From contig NZ_CP135162.1 in the NCBI RefSeq assembly GCF_001940165.2, positions 1,353,501-1,417,500 of the forward strand: a stretch of 64,000 nucleotides of DNA, written 5' to 3'. A program made the position numbers and the translations under genes. Positions 9,155-17,221 of the stretch are shown here, piece by piece. Source of the stretch: Roseburia sp. 831b. Its GTDB lineage: Bacteria; Bacillota; Clostridia; Lachnospirales; Lachnospiraceae. The notes below the pieces were generated by a model. The model was not told the origin of the DNA. It made no database searches and saw only the letters and a program-made list of their open reading frames with translations. Each line of letters opens with the position of its first letter. The first letter of the stretch is position 1.

Positions 9155-9583
9155 TTACTGATTACCTGCTTCAAAAAGATTCTTCATATAAGCCAAAAAC
9201 CCACTTAATTCGTCATCTTTTTCAGTCTCCTCACAACTTGAGTCATAAAGGAGCTCGTACAAGTCATCCATATCGTCTGCTACAGATTCCACAAAAGTAC
9301 CTAAATCTTCTAAATCAGCAAGGATATCTAATGCATTATCTGTGTTTCCAAGCATAGAACTTGAAATTGTTACTACATAGTCAATTTCCTTTTTCGCAGC
9401 CATTCCCACAGTCATATAATGGATACATGGACTCATTCCCTGTAAATCTGTAAATTCTCCAAGAGAATTTACAATTTTATATCCTTTTCTGTTGCAATAC
9501 TCTTCCATAATTGCCAATGCTTTGCAGTCCAAAGCCTCATTTCCAGTGCTATTTAAGTAAATTAATACATTCTGTCTATTCAT
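9155..9583 (-). CDS. Small resolvase-fold-like protein without catalytic serine (B)
   Basis: 142 residues from ATG AAT AGA, 11 bases after AAAGGAG. The order of elements follows a serine-recombinase N-terminal domain: NVLIYLNSTGNE where Y-x-R-x-S should be (Arg replaced by Asn, Ser by Thr), then a helix ending RKGYKIVNSLGEFTD, then KEIDYVVTISSSMLGNTDNA where VKDLSRLGR should be, and LEDLGTFVESVADD. The catalytic Arg residues are missing. The C-terminus is acidic. It is probably an inactive relative of the recombinases encoded downstream, with unknown function. It is the first gene of the small minus-strand run. Confidence 0.6.
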   Translation of the reverse strand: MNRQNVLIYLNSTGNEALDCKALAIMEEYCNRKGYKIVNSLGEFTDLQGMSPCIHYMTVGMAAKKEIDYVVTISSSMLGNTDNALDILADLEDLGTFVESVADDMDDLYELLYDSSCEETEKDDELSGFLAYMKNLFEAGNQ

Positions 9584-9639
9584 TATCAAAATCTCCTTTG
9601 AATTATATTTTTTGATTAGATTTGCGCGCCTTATCTTCT

Positions 9640-10030
9640 CACATAAGTGGACTTACCCAGATGTTACTGTACGGTTTTCATTATTAATTTCTTTTTGATG
9701 ATTACAGACTCTGCAATAAATCCACTTGTGTGGGAAGACAAGAAATCTTCCCTGGTCTTTCGACCTGCCTCTCGGCGCTTCCCCCAGCCGGGTAACATAT
9801 CCTATGCTAGCTGCATTCACTTCGTAGTATCCATGCCCATCAAGGACTTGCGAAAGTAGCCACTCTCTGCCAATGCATTTTGCTAAAAGGCAGGTGCACC
9901 ATCTACTCATTATCTCCGGGTGCTAAACCGGTAGGCACAACCCTCTGCTCCGTACCTTCACAGGCGAATATCATCTGTTTCTCATAATCAGCAGGATATC
10001 AGGTACATCGTCGCACGAAATGGGATTCTG
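9640..10030 (-). ncRNA. Candidate structured RNA
   Basis: A 390-base stretch is more GC-rich than its neighbours and has no convincing gene. On the minus strand it contains consecutive hairpins: GCC-GAGA-GGC (9767-9776) and GGTC-GAAA-GACC (9754-9765), both with GNRA loops, then GGGAAGA/TCTTCCC (9732-9752). A long-range stem pairs 9721-9730 with 9640-9651 around the region's end. Further pairs are GCACC/GGTGC (9896-9923) and ACTT/AAGT (9847-9858). An 85-codon frame exists but has odd composition. I could not match it to group I or group II intron cores or a known large RNA. Ends are approximate. Confidence 0.4.
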
Positions 10031-10288
10031 CCACCCCTCTTACATTAAGAAAGGCGAAATAGAAAATCGCGGGATATGCGTGTCCTATTCAGTTGTCAAT
10101 CTGCAAATCAGCAACACATCCCACTTTTCTGTAGCAAAGCTAACAGCTTGTCTGCTATGGAATACATAGCCAAGACTTTTTGTGTTCTGTCGTTGTTGAC
10201 CATGTATAAATTGTACAAAAAAAGAACTCATCCAAAAACGGAGCGTTCTTCCGAAAATTCCAAATTAATTCGTAAGATTTTACGATTT

Positions 10289-10651
10289 TTATACTGCAAC
10301 TGGTTTCATTCGTAAAATCTTAAGCATTTCCATAAGCTGTTGCTTTTCAAATTCCGTACATTCTTCCAATTCTTTTGAAAATGCATCTTTTGTATTTATA
10401 TTTGTAACCTCAACCAAAGGTTTGTCTTTTTCAAAATAGAAATAATCAGCAGAAACATTGAACTCTTGACAAAGTCTTTTTATTAAATCATGAGGAATGG
10501 CAGTTTTGCCTTTTTCATAATTATAAATAGTATCCTTACTCATGCCCATTCGTTCTGCAAATTTCTCCTGACTCAGATTTAGTGACTTTCGCAGTTTTTT
10601 CAACTGTTCGCCCATCACTTCTGCATCAAAGACTTCATCTTGAATTCCCAT
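10289..10651 (-). CDS. XRE-family helix-turn-helix regulator
   Basis: 120 residues from ATG GGA, nine bases after GAGGAGGTG. The HTH_3 domain spans roughly residues 15-68: GEQLKKLRKSLNLSQEKFAERMGMSKDTIYNYEKG, the recognition helix being KDTIYNYEKG. The C-terminal part is short and helical, with no effector domain. Cro/CI-type proteins of mobile elements repress element promoters. It faces leftward toward the recombinase region, with the candidate RNA between them. Two 17-base direct repeats 100-200 bases upstream may be its operators. Confidence 0.9.
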   Translation of the reverse strand: MGIQDEVFDAEVMGEQLKKLRKSLNLSQEKFAERMGMSKDTIYNYEKGKTAIPHDLIKRLCQEFNVSADYFYFEKDKPLVEVTNINTKDAFSKELEECTEFEKQQLMEMLKILRMKPVAV

Positions 10652-10756
10652 GTTCTGCTTCACCTCCTCTCTGTCAAATTATCTGCGGAGGCAAATAAAA
10701 AAGACCTCCACAACAAAACACAAAAATCTCTCTTCAAGTCTAAATTTCTACTTTTC

Positions 10757-10875
10757 CAATCGTTTTTCAAATTTTGCTATGTAAGTCTTAAAATTATAAT
10801 CTAATCAAATATGTTTATAAATCTTATCTCATCATCTTTGCCTAATCATCTTTTTTCTCAATCGTTTTTCAAATT
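10757..10875. repeat. Pair of 17-base direct repeats, operator candidates
   Basis: CAATCGTTTTTCAAATT occurs at 10757-10773 and 10859-10875, 102 bases apart, upstream of the XRE gene. The core TTTTTCAAA also occurs three times in the promoter of the other HTH gene at 40.4 kb, so this may be a binding-site type shared by element regulators. Confidence 0.5.
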
Positions 10876-11101
10876 ATTTTCCGGCATATGTTATCTTCAC
10901 AATTTAAACATTCAAAATATTTTTTCTTAACTTTTTTTCTACATTTTTCTAAGTTTAATATTCATTCATTTGATTTTAGACGACACAATATTCAATTGTA
11001 TTTTAAATATTAACATTATTTTCCAGTTGTTGTCAACCAGATTTCGACATATTTCTTACAATGTAATATTTATAATAACATCTTACATAACAAATAATAA
11101 A

Positions 11102-11155
11102 AGAGACGCAAAGGAAATCAGGTAATCACTGTTACCTAACTTTCCCTGCGTCTCT
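11102..11155 (-). terminator. Large stem-loop, terminator-like on the minus strand
   Basis: AGAGACGCA (11102-11110) pairs with TGCGTCTCT (11147-11155), GGAAA with TTTCC and AGGTAA with TTACCT, giving about 20 bp in a 54-base hairpin. On the minus strand it is followed by TTTTATTATTT. It is placed to end transcription from the zinc-ribbon gene 80 bases upstream. Confidence 0.6.
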
Positions 11156-11235
11156 GGTGCTTAACTATATTTCACTACACCCTGTGTAGCTGTTTACGAA
11201 ATATGCTGCCCTTATCAGGTGAGCCATAATTCAAT

Positions 11236-11448
11236 TTATACTTTAAAAATTCCTTTCTTACTATGACTAATCAAATAGCCCTGTGTATATTTCTTTAAAG
11301 TGATAACTCGCTTACATCGGTCACATTTCATACAAATACCATGCATTACTATTTCTTTATCACTATTTTCCTCAAACTCTATCATATAATCAAAAAAATG
11401 CTTTTTGCACTGTTTACAATGTATTTCTATTACTTTATTCTCTGTCAT
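11236..11448 (-). CDS. Small zinc-ribbon protein
   Basis: 70 residues with two CxxC pairs, CKQC near residue 11 and CDRC near 43 (preceded by another Cys in ICMKC), separated by an acidic segment. This four-Cys arrangement should bind one zinc ion and is typical of small Com-like or transcription-associated zinc ribbons. The C-terminus is basic (LISHSKKGIFKV). Upstream is a 174-base leader with stable stem-loops, so expression may be controlled at RNA level. No specific function can be named. Confidence 0.6.
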   Translation of the reverse strand: MTENKVIEIHCKQCKKHFFDYMIEFEENSDKEIVMHGICMKCDRCKRVITLKKYTQGYLISHSKKGIFKV

Positions 11449-11532
11449 CTCAGTTCGCTCCTTTGCTATACAAAATCAATGTTACAACTTTGTACTCGCC
11501 AAGGAAGGGAAATCACCTTTGCAAGTCTTCCG

Positions 11533-11574
11533 GGTATAGAGTTCCGATGCGGCACTGTCTAAGCCGCCTATACC
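11533..11574 (-). promoter_or_regulatory. Two-step stem-loop in the leader of the zinc-ribbon gene
   Basis: GGTATAG (11533-11539) pairs with CTATACC (11568-11574), and inside it GCGGC (11549-11553) pairs with GCCGC (11563-11567). It lies about 85-125 bases upstream of the zinc-ribbon start on the same strand. Confidence 0.45.
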
Positions 11575-11597
11575 ACACTGCTGATCACTTTGGAAGC

Positions 11598-11624
11598 AAC
11601 TGATTGTCACAATGACTATCAGTT
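11598..11624 (-). terminator. 27-base near-perfect dyad at the end of the polymerase accessory gene
   Basis: AACTGATTGTCA and TGACTATCAGTT form 12-base arms with one mismatched position around CAA. The dyad overlaps the stop codon of the gene ending at 11623. There is no U-tract, so it could be an RNA stabiliser or a protein site rather than a true terminator. Confidence 0.4.
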
Positions 11625-11868
11625 ACGCTCCGGCTCTCTCCATAAACCACATATTGTTATCTTCATAGAATAGATGTTTTTCCTGACCTCCTATCACACA
11701 GGTGTATCTCATACCGACTCCACCTGCCTTTAAGCTGGCTGCTCTTCTCACATCTTTTACTCGTTCTATCTCATAAACCTGCCCATCTTCCCAGCGGAAA
11801 GATTTTGGAACCAAGTCCCCATCTTTGGAGAACTCGGCAGTAACATCAACATAAACTTTATTGTCCAT
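11623..11868 (-). CDS. Conserved small protein accompanying Y-family polymerase
   Basis: 81 residues after AGGAGG. The sequence reads MDNKVYVDVTAEFSKDGDL, then RWEDGQVYEIERVKDVR and a C-terminal CVIGGQEKHLFYED and MWFMER. It is a compact beta-rich domain seen directly downstream of UmuC/DinB-type polymerase genes in Firmicutes. It starts 11 bases after the polymerase stop and is clearly in the same operon, so a role in damage-tolerant synthesis is likely. The biochemical role is unknown to me. Confidence 0.75.
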   Translation of the reverse strand: MDNKVYVDVTAEFSKDGDLVPKSFRWEDGQVYEIERVKDVRRAASLKAGGVGMRYTCVIGGQEKHLFYEDNNMWFMERAGA

Positions 11869-11879
11869 TCATATCCTCC

Positions 11880-13127
11880 TTAACCAAAGTATGCAACCGG
11901 ATGTACGGTATGGTCCTCTTTCGCATTAACTGCCGATAAGTCCCGGTCCTGATACATCAGTCCCCGTTGCACACTATAAAATCCAAATCTTCTGCGAATG
12001 TCATCAACAGCCGCATCTACCTTCATCTGCTTCTCTCTCATGGCAGCATCGATAAACATATCAAGCTGTTCAAAGTAGTAATCTGTCACAAGGTCAGCAC
12101 CTCTTACTCCAACACTGCGAATCGGCTTGTGCCAGTTATAGTTTTCTTTGAATAACCGGTAAGCCTCTCTTGCTATTTCCTCTGTAATGTTGGTGGCGTT
12201 ATTCACCTTGCGCTGACGGGTAAAGGAATACAGTTCATTGTCCCTGATACTGATCTCAACTGTCCTGCATCGGAATCCATTCTCACGAAGTCTGGCAGCC
12301 ACACTTTCAGACAAGACATAAATAATAATCTTCACATCCTCGTCTGTGGTTAAGTCCCTCGGTGTGGTGGTACTATTGCCTACTGACTTTATGGCTGCGT
12401 GGGTATTCTCTTTCCTGACCGGAGAATTATCATAACCATTAGCAAAGCCCCATAGGACACTTCCCATCTTTCCAAGCAACGATACCAACAGCTTCTCATC
12501 CATCGTTGCCAGTTCCCCAATGGTCTTCACTCCAATGGAATTTAATTTTTTTGCAGTGCTTTTTCCTACATATAATAAATCTGATGCAGGAAGCTTCCAG
12601 ACCTTCTCCTTAAATTCATTCCGATACATGGTTGTAATGGCATCCGGCTTTTTGTAATCCGAACCAAGCTTTGCAAATATCTTATTGTAAGACACACCAA
12701 TACTTACTGTTATGCCAAGCTCGGACTTCATACGGTTGCTGATTTCCTTTGCAATCAGTTCTCCGTCTCCTTTCAAAGTTGCACTTGCTGTCACATCCAG
12801 CCAGCTTTCATCACAACCAAAAGGTTCTCTCAAATCCGTGTACTCTGCATATATCTCCTGTGCCATATGGGAGAATCTTAAATACAAATCCATTCTCGGA
12901 GGCAAAAATGTAATGTCTGGGCAAAGCTGCTTTGCCTGCCATAAAGCCATCCCTGTCTTCACACCGTATTTCTTGGCTGTATAATCGGCTGTAAGAATAA
13001 TACCATGTCTACTCTCCGGGTCACCGCCAACAGCCACAGGTTTGTCCCTAAGTTCCGGATGATGTAGCAGCTCCACGCTTGCGTAGAAGCAGTTACAGTC
13101 ACTGTGCAGCACAACTCTGTCTCCCAC
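11880..13127 (-). CDS. Y-family DNA polymerase (DinB/UmuC-like)
   Basis: 415 residues from a GTG start eight bases after AAGGAGG; longer frames upstream lack a site. Catalytic residues are visible: the first metal Asp in LHSDCNCFYASVE, the FGCDESWLDVT block with Asp-Glu, and the helix-hairpin region SIGVKTIGELATMDEKLL. A little-finger domain follows from about residue 235. It copies damaged DNA without proofreading. The gene is divergent from a LexA-like repressor (13322), with both promoters in the 194 bases between them, the normal layout for damage-induced control on mobile elements. Confidence 0.93.
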   Translation of the reverse strand: MGDRVVLHSDCNCFYASVELLHHPELRDKPVAVGGDPESRHGIILTADYTAKKYGVKTGMALWQAKQLCPDITFLPPRMDLYLRFSHMAQEIYAEYTDLREPFGCDESWLDVTASATLKGDGELIAKEISNRMKSELGITVSIGVSYNKIFAKLGSDYKKPDAITTMYRNEFKEKVWKLPASDLLYVGKSTAKKLNSIGVKTIGELATMDEKLLVSLLGKMGSVLWGFANGYDNSPVRKENTHAAIKSVGNSTTTPRDLTTDEDVKIIIYVLSESVAARLRENGFRCRTVEISIRDNELYSFTRQRKVNNATNITEEIAREAYRLFKENYNWHKPIRSVGVRGADLVTDYYFEQLDMFIDAAMREKQMKVDAAVDDIRRRFGFYSVQRGLMYQDRDLSAVNAKEDHTVHPVAYFG

Positions 13128-13256
13128 TATCCATACCTCCTTTTCTGTCAGATTTTTGAGTATGTATTCCTTACTCACAAGGCAAATTATAATTCCAATT
13201 TCTTTGTATTTCAAGTGACAAGTTGGTTGTGTTTTTGCATTTGCTTGAATTTCTAC

Positions 13257-13295
13257 TTGATTTTAATATACAGGTCGGTTATACTGTATATACCG
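13257..13295 (+). promoter_or_regulatory. Promoter and operator of the LexA-like gene
   Basis: -35 TTGATT (13257-13262), 17-base spacer and -10 TATACT (13280-13285) precede the start at 13322. The -10 lies inside a dyad TATAC-T-GTATA (13280-13290), itself inside a looser inverted repeat CGGTTATA/TATACCG (13276-13295). A repressor bound here would block this promoter, consistent with autoregulation. Confidence 0.7.
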
Positions 13296-13321
13296 AAACC
13301 ATATAGAAAAGAGGCGTTTTT

Positions 13322-14020
13322 ATGCATTCATTAGGTGAGATTATTGCGAAATACAGAAAAAAGAATAAATTGTCACAGAAAGAACTTTCCAATATGCTTG
13401 GAAATATCGGACACAGCATCAGCAACACTTCTGTATCAAACTGGGAAAAGAACTTCTCCGAACCTACATCTTCCATGCTGATGGCAATTTGCAAGGTTCT
13501 TGGTATTACAGACTTATATGGGGAATATTATGGAGTGAATCCGGACAACCCTCTATCCGAATTAAATGAAGAAGGAAAAGAAAAGGCATTGGAATATATC
13601 TCCTTACTTGTAGATTCCGGTAAATATGCACCGGAAAAGGCAACGATTATTCCATTTACCAGAGTGATAAAGCTTTTTGATATCCCAGCTTCTGCCGGAA
13701 CAGGTAGCTTCCTTGATAGTGATGATTTCACTGAAATAGAAGTAGGTGAAGAAGTTCCCACAGATGCAGACTTTGGCATCCGTATCAGCGGTGACAGTAT
13801 GGAGCCAAGATTTATCAATGGTCAGATCGTATGGGTAAAACAGCAGGAAACTCTGCTGAATGGAGAAATCGGTATCTTTTATCTTGACGGAAATGCTTAC
13901 TGTAAGAAAATAAAAGATGATAAAGAGGGGCTGTTCCTTATCTCGCTGAATAGCAAATACAACCCTATTCCAGTTACAGATAACAACTCGTTCAAAGTAT
14001 TTGGCAAGGTTGTGGGGTAA
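13322..14020 (+). CDS. LexA/CI-like self-cleaving repressor (XRE HTH + S24 peptidase)
   Basis: 232 residues. The XRE domain covers residues 5-68 (LSQKELSNMLG, SNTSVSNWEKN). The S24 domain starts near 110 and carries an Ala-Gly cleavage site in IPASAGTGSF (A125-G126), the nucleophile Ser 159 in ISGDSMEP and the general-base Lys near 196 in NAYCKKI. Such proteins bind an operator, and on DNA damage RecA filaments trigger self-cleavage, releasing target genes. It is divergent from the Y-family polymerase operon, which it probably controls together with itself. A single protein of 232 residues is of normal CI/HdiR-type length. Confidence 0.95.
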   Translation: MHSLGEIIAKYRKKNKLSQKELSNMLGNIGHSISNTSVSNWEKNFSEPTSSMLMAICKVLGITDLYGEYYGVNPDNPLSELNEEGKEKALEYISLLVDSGKYAPEKATIIPFTRVIKLFDIPASAGTGSFLDSDDFTEIEVGEEVPTDADFGIRISGDSMEPRFINGQIVWVKQQETLLNGEIGIFYLDGNAYCKKIKDDKEGLFLISLNSKYNPIPVTDNNSFKVFGKVVG

Positions 14021-14115
14021 GTCCAGTTTTTCGGACACTATAAAGTATAGAATTTTATCATCGGCAGGTTTCTCATTTGAGAACCGGGCAAATTCACAGG
14101 AAAGAAGGGATAATA

Positions 14116-14322
14116 ATGGCTGTATCTAATACTCTGAGACAAGTCAGAACCGAAAGAAACATCTGTCAGGAAGATTTAGCTATTGCTATCGGCTCCTGCG
14201 GTCGCACCATCGGACGAATCGAACGAGGTGAACGGAATGCTTCGCTGGAATTGGCTCTCCGCCTCTCCAAATATCTTGATGTAGCTGTTGAAGAGCTATT
14301 TGTTCTGGAGGAAGAAAAATAA
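14116..14322 (+). CDS. Small XRE-family regulator (Cro/YozG-like)
   Basis: 68 residues from the ATG five bases after AGAAGGGA; the longer frame upstream lacks a site. Almost the whole protein is one HTH domain: SNTLRQVRTERNICQEDLAI, CGRTIGRIERGERNASLELALRLSKYLD. It lies 95 bases downstream of the LexA-like gene on the same strand and is followed by a good terminator, so the two may form a CI/Cro-type pair. Confidence 0.85.
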   Translation: MAVSNTLRQVRTERNICQEDLAIAIGSCGRTIGRIERGERNASLELALRLSKYLDVAVEELFVLEEEK

Positions 14323-14334
14323 TCTATCACTGGT

Positions 14335-14368
14335 TGCCAGCCCCAGATGAATGAGGCTGGCAGTTTTT
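14335..14368 (+). terminator. Rho-independent terminator
   Basis: TGCCAGCC (14335-14342) and GGCTGGCA (14355-14362) form a perfect 8-bp stem followed by GTTTTT. It closes the repressor/XRE transcription unit. Confidence 0.9.
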
Positions 14369-14497
14369 ACGTCTTTATTGAATCCCCCAAACAATAGTTA
14401 CATTGTCAGAAGCAATATTCTGTATTATTCGCCGTTGGATGATAAAAATACGCTTCAAAACTGGGAGTTGTAAATATCATTAACAGAATAAGTATTT

Positions 14498-15397
14498 CTA
14501 TACTTTAATGATAACAGCATTTCTAATATCATATTCCTTTATAAGATGCCCCACATTACTTTCCTGTTCTGCTCCTTTTACATAAAACTTCCAATAAGCA
14601 TTTGAATATCTTGTATTTATATAACTAAAATAGTCAAAATCAATTGCACAGGAATGTCCATAAACAATAATCTCTTCAATTTTACATTGATTTCTATCCA
14701 GAAAGTCTTTTAATGAGTCAATTCTGATTTCTTTGTAAAATGATTTGCACTTATCAATTAACTCTGCGTATGCTGTTCTGACATAATAATCTTCAATGCC
14801 GCTAATATAATCTTCTATTTCAATTTCAATATAAGGCCCTCTTCCTTTTCCCCTTGCATCATAACTATATTTTTCAGGTCTAAAATTTTCTTTTGGATAT
14901 CCTAATTCTAGATTGTTTTCTCCTACTTCACCATGAATATGTAGAATCTGTTCCCATGGAATATCATAAATATCCTCCAACGTATGCGTGTAATTGAAAG
15001 TAATATAATACCCATCTGAATCAAGAATTTGTTCTATAAAATTATTAACTTGTATATTACTCAAAGAATCTTCCGCATTATCCGCAAATTCATATAAGGC
15101 ATCTTGTAAATTTCCATTTAATTCCACCTGACAGATAATGCTATCACGGTCACTTTCTCTATCTGAGAAATAATCTGGCTCATACCCATAAAAGATTTCC
15201 TCAAGAGCGTTAAAGTCTGGACATCCAAGCAAATTTTCAAAATCAGACCAAATATCATTTTCACAAGATTGATATAAATCCCAAAAATTATCCGGTTCAT
15301 GTTTTATGGCAATATTCTTAAAGTCTGGATCAAATCTAGTTGGAAGATTATGAGCTAAATCAAATCCATTTCCTATAACAAATAATTTGTTTTTCAT
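14498..15397 (-). CDS. AbiH-family abortive-infection protein
   Basis: 299 residues. The N-terminal LFVIGNGFDLAHNLPTRF is the defining nucleotide-binding-like motif of the AbiH family (residues 5-22), and the FNYTHTLEDIY and LHIHGEVGE motifs near 135-165 are also characteristic, with the late VYGHSCAIDFDYF block. AbiH proteins protect against phage by abortive infection; the mechanism is not well established. The gene stands alone on the minus strand, 93 bases after the macrodomain gene. Its base composition is AT-rich like the other defence genes here. Confidence 0.9.
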   Translation of the reverse strand: MKNKLFVIGNGFDLAHNLPTRFDPDFKNIAIKHEPDNFWDLYQSCENDIWSDFENLLGCPDFNALEEIFYGYEPDYFSDRESDRDSIICQVELNGNLQDALYEFADNAEDSLSNIQVNNFIEQILDSDGYYITFNYTHTLEDIYDIPWEQILHIHGEVGENNLELGYPKENFRPEKYSYDARGKGRGPYIEIEIEDYISGIEDYYVRTAYAELIDKCKSFYKEIRIDSLKDFLDRNQCKIEEIIVYGHSCAIDFDYFSYINTRYSNAYWKFYVKGAEQESNVGHLIKEYDIRNAVIIKV

Positions 15398-15490
15398 AAT
15401 ACCTTTTCTCCATTGTTTTTGATTTTGATATAAATAAAATGCAATTAGTCCAACTAATTTGTGTCAGCAGTTCTTTCATTACCATCATAC

Positions 15491-16027
15491 TTATAACAAA
15501 GAACATTCATTATATAATCTGTCTACTTCTGCTTCATAAACCTTTTCCGTATTTTTATCAAACAGTACCCATTCCACCAAATCAAACTTTCCCTCATTTT
15601 CATCGAGGAACCTTGCAACTGTATGTACTGCAATCTTGGCAGCCAGTTCCACCGGGAAGCGATATATACCTGTTGAAATAGATGGAAACGCAATTGTTCT
15701 TATCCCATTATCCATAGCCACCTGCATAGAATTATAATAGCAGCTTGCAAGTAGCTCTTCTTCGTTTTTCTTTCCACCATTCCATACTGGTCCAACAGTA
15801 TGAATAACATAATCACATGGCAGATTATAACCTTTTGTTATTTTAACTTGTCCGGTTTTGCAGCCACCCAGCAAACGACACTCAAATAATAGTTCCGGAC
15901 CTGCAGCACGATGAATGGCTCCATCCACACCACCGCCACCAAGCAAGGATGAATTAGCAGCATTTACGATTCCCTGAACATCTTGAATTTTTGTTATATC
16001 TCCTCTTACGGTTTTGATTAGATACAT
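15491..16027 (-). CDS. Macrodomain protein (O-acetyl-ADP-ribose deacetylase-like)
   Basis: 178 residues forming a single macro domain. The ADP-ribose-binding loops are plain: [34 protein letters not shown], and the second loop [18 protein letters not shown]. The motif NAAN with GGGVDGAI is that of YmdB/MacroD-type hydrolases, which remove acetyl groups from O-acetyl-ADP-ribose and ADP-ribose from proteins. It leads or sits within a run of small minus-strand housekeeping-like genes (to 17.9 kb). It might reverse an ADP-ribosylation step in a defence context, but nothing here shows a partner. Confidence 0.93.
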   Translation of the reverse strand: MYLIKTVRGDITKIQDVQGIVNAANSSLLGGGGVDGAIHRAAGPELLFECRLLGGCKTGQVKITKGYNLPCDYVIHTVGPVWNGGKKNEEELLASCYYNSMQVAMDNGIRTIAFPSISTGIYRFPVELAAKIAVHTVARFLDENEGKFDLVEWVLFDKNTEKVYEAEVDRLYNECSLL

Positions 16028-16040
16028 ACTAACACCTGCC

Positions 16041-16451
16041 TTATATTACAATTCCGTTGCAATGGTCAATTTCATGCTGAATAATCTGTGCAGTCCACCC
16101 GGAATACTTTCCATGTTGTTTCTTAAAATTTTGATCCAGATAGTCCACTTCTATCTCCTGATATCTGGTACAGGGTCTTACCCCATCCAAAGAAAGACAC
16201 CCTTCCTCTGTCTGATATGCTCCGGATTTCTTTGTAATCACCGGATTTATCATTGCAAATTGAAATGGTCCTGCTGTCACAACAATAATATTCTTTCTCA
16301 CACCTATCATATTGGCAGCCATACCAACGCAGCGTTCCAAATTTGCTCTAAGTGTATCTAGTAAATCTGTTACCACTTGTTTATCTTCCTCTGTTGCATC
16401 CACAGATTTCTGTGCAAGAAACAATGGATCACGCGTTATTTTCTTTACCAT
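16041..16451 (-). CDS. Peptide deformylase-like protein
   Basis: 136 residues from the ATG that overlaps the TAA of the upstream gene (TAATG). The three deformylase motifs are present: GMAANMIG (43-50) for GxGxAAxQ, EGCLS (83-87) with metal Cys, and QHEIDH (115-120) with the two metal His and catalytic Glu. The Gln of motif 1 (GxGLAAPQ) is replaced by Asn or Met. The protein is shorter than typical Def and resembles the short type-3/accessory deformylases of Clostridia. It would remove N-formyl groups, but with an altered motif 1 the substrate may differ. It is coupled to an ArsC/Spx-like gene. Confidence 0.88.
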   Translation of the reverse strand: MVKKITRDPLFLAQKSVDATEEDKQVVTDLLDTLRANLERCVGMAANMIGVRKNIIVVTAGPFQFAMINPVITKKSGAYQTEEGCLSLDGVRPCTRYQEIEVDYLDQNFKKQHGKYSGWTAQIIQHEIDHCNGIVI

Positions 16452-16792
16452 TAGTTCCATCCTTTCCACACATCAGGCTGATACCCGAGTGTCGATTGCT
16501 TTCCATTTCTGACTACCGGGGTTTTGATTACCTGTGGATTTTCCAGTATCTTTTCCAGCTTGTCTTCATCAGCGATATACTTTATCAGTACAAGTGTATC
16601 TTTATCCTTGCCATCCCAGTTAATCATATTTTCAATACCACCATTAACCTGAGCCACCGAAGTAAATTCGCCCTTAGACATACCTTTTTCCTTCATATCA
16701 ATGAACTGGTACTTAATGCCTCGTTCTTTGAAAAACCGCTCCGCTTTCTTGGTATCATTGCATTTCTTGGTTCCAAATATCTGTATGTTCAT
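16451..16792 (-). CDS. ArsC/Spx-family thioredoxin-fold protein
   Basis: 113 residues from ATG AAC, five bases after AGAAGGTGA. The sequence opens MNIQIFGTKKCNDTKKAERF with a single active-site Cys where Spx/ArsC proteins have CxxC or CxxS, then GIKYQFIDMKEKGMSKGEF and the cis-Pro region IKTPVVRNGK. Family members are arsenate reductases or redox regulators that bind RNA polymerase. The C-terminus WKGWN lacks an obvious arsenate Arg triad, so a redox role is at least as likely. The gene is translationally coupled to the downstream deformylase-like gene. Confidence 0.85.
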   Translation of the reverse strand: MNIQIFGTKKCNDTKKAERFFKERGIKYQFIDMKEKGMSKGEFTSVAQVNGGIENMINWDGKDKDTLVLIKYIADEDKLEKILENPQVIKTPVVRNGKQSTLGYQPDVWKGWN

Positions 16793-16804
16793 TCCAATCA
16801 CCTT

Positions 16805-17218
16805 CTACCATAAATCGTATAATTGCATTATTTCTGCATCTCTGTATTCATGTTTTTCATAATACCCTATCAGTTTCCCGCTATCTCTGAGTGCAACCAT
16901 ATAAACATCTTTATTCTGTTTCTCATTGTGAAAAGTATAAACGATATTGTGGCTCTCATCTTCTGCAAACCAGGCAACCACACGCTGTATCTTCTCATTT
17001 GATTCTGCATTATGGCAATCCAACAAGCTTTTTCCTATCAGCTTATCTCCTCCCCGTTTCTCATAGCTTTGTACTGCTGCTGGATTCATATAAATGATCT
17101 CGTGTTTCAAATTACATATCACAATCGCAGCTCGATCCTGATCCACAATGCTCTTATAGAAACTCACATAGGATTCTTCTATTTTCTTATGTACTTTAGC
17201 CTCTTTACTCTTTTCCAT
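16805..17218 (-). CDS. Single PAS-domain protein
   Basis: 137 residues. After a helical N-terminus the PAS fold follows: AAIVICNLKHEIIYMNPAAV, KLIGKSLLDCHN, and the beta strands NIVYTFHNEKQNKDVYMVALRD. There is no kinase, cyclase or HTH output domain. Such stand-alone PAS proteins sense small molecules or redox state and probably act through partners. It ends 13 bases before the Spx-like gene and starts 4 bases after the next small gene, so it belongs to the same operon. Confidence 0.8.
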   Translation of the reverse strand: MEKSKEAKVHKKIEESYVSFYKSIVDQDRAAIVICNLKHEIIYMNPAAVQSYEKRGGDKLIGKSLLDCHNAESNEKIQRVVAWFAEDESHNIVYTFHNEKQNKDVYMVALRDSGKLIGYYEKHEYRDAEIMQLYDLW

Positions 17219-17221
17219 TGC

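Larger units (their letters stand above)
10652..11235. other. 584-base AT-rich gene-free stretch with repeats and a hairpin
   Basis: No ORF of convincing composition is present. It holds the leader of the XRE gene, two copies of a 17-base direct repeat (10757-10773 and 10859-10875) and a large hairpin at 11102-11155. The middle (10900-11090) is poly-T/poly-A rich and shows nothing else I can name. Confidence 0.6.

Noticed and set aside
9653..9910. 85-codon ORF on the minus strand
   Set aside because: It runs through the stems of the candidate RNA, has odd composition and no ribosome site; I prefer a structured RNA.
9640..10030. Group II intron remnant (a GTGCGAC sequence on the minus strand resembles a 5' end)
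   Set aside because: No domain V-like hairpin and no maturase; the match is only seven bases.
10076..10315. 79-codon plus-strand ORF
   Set aside because: No ribosome site, overlaps the XRE gene on the other strand and has shadow-like composition.
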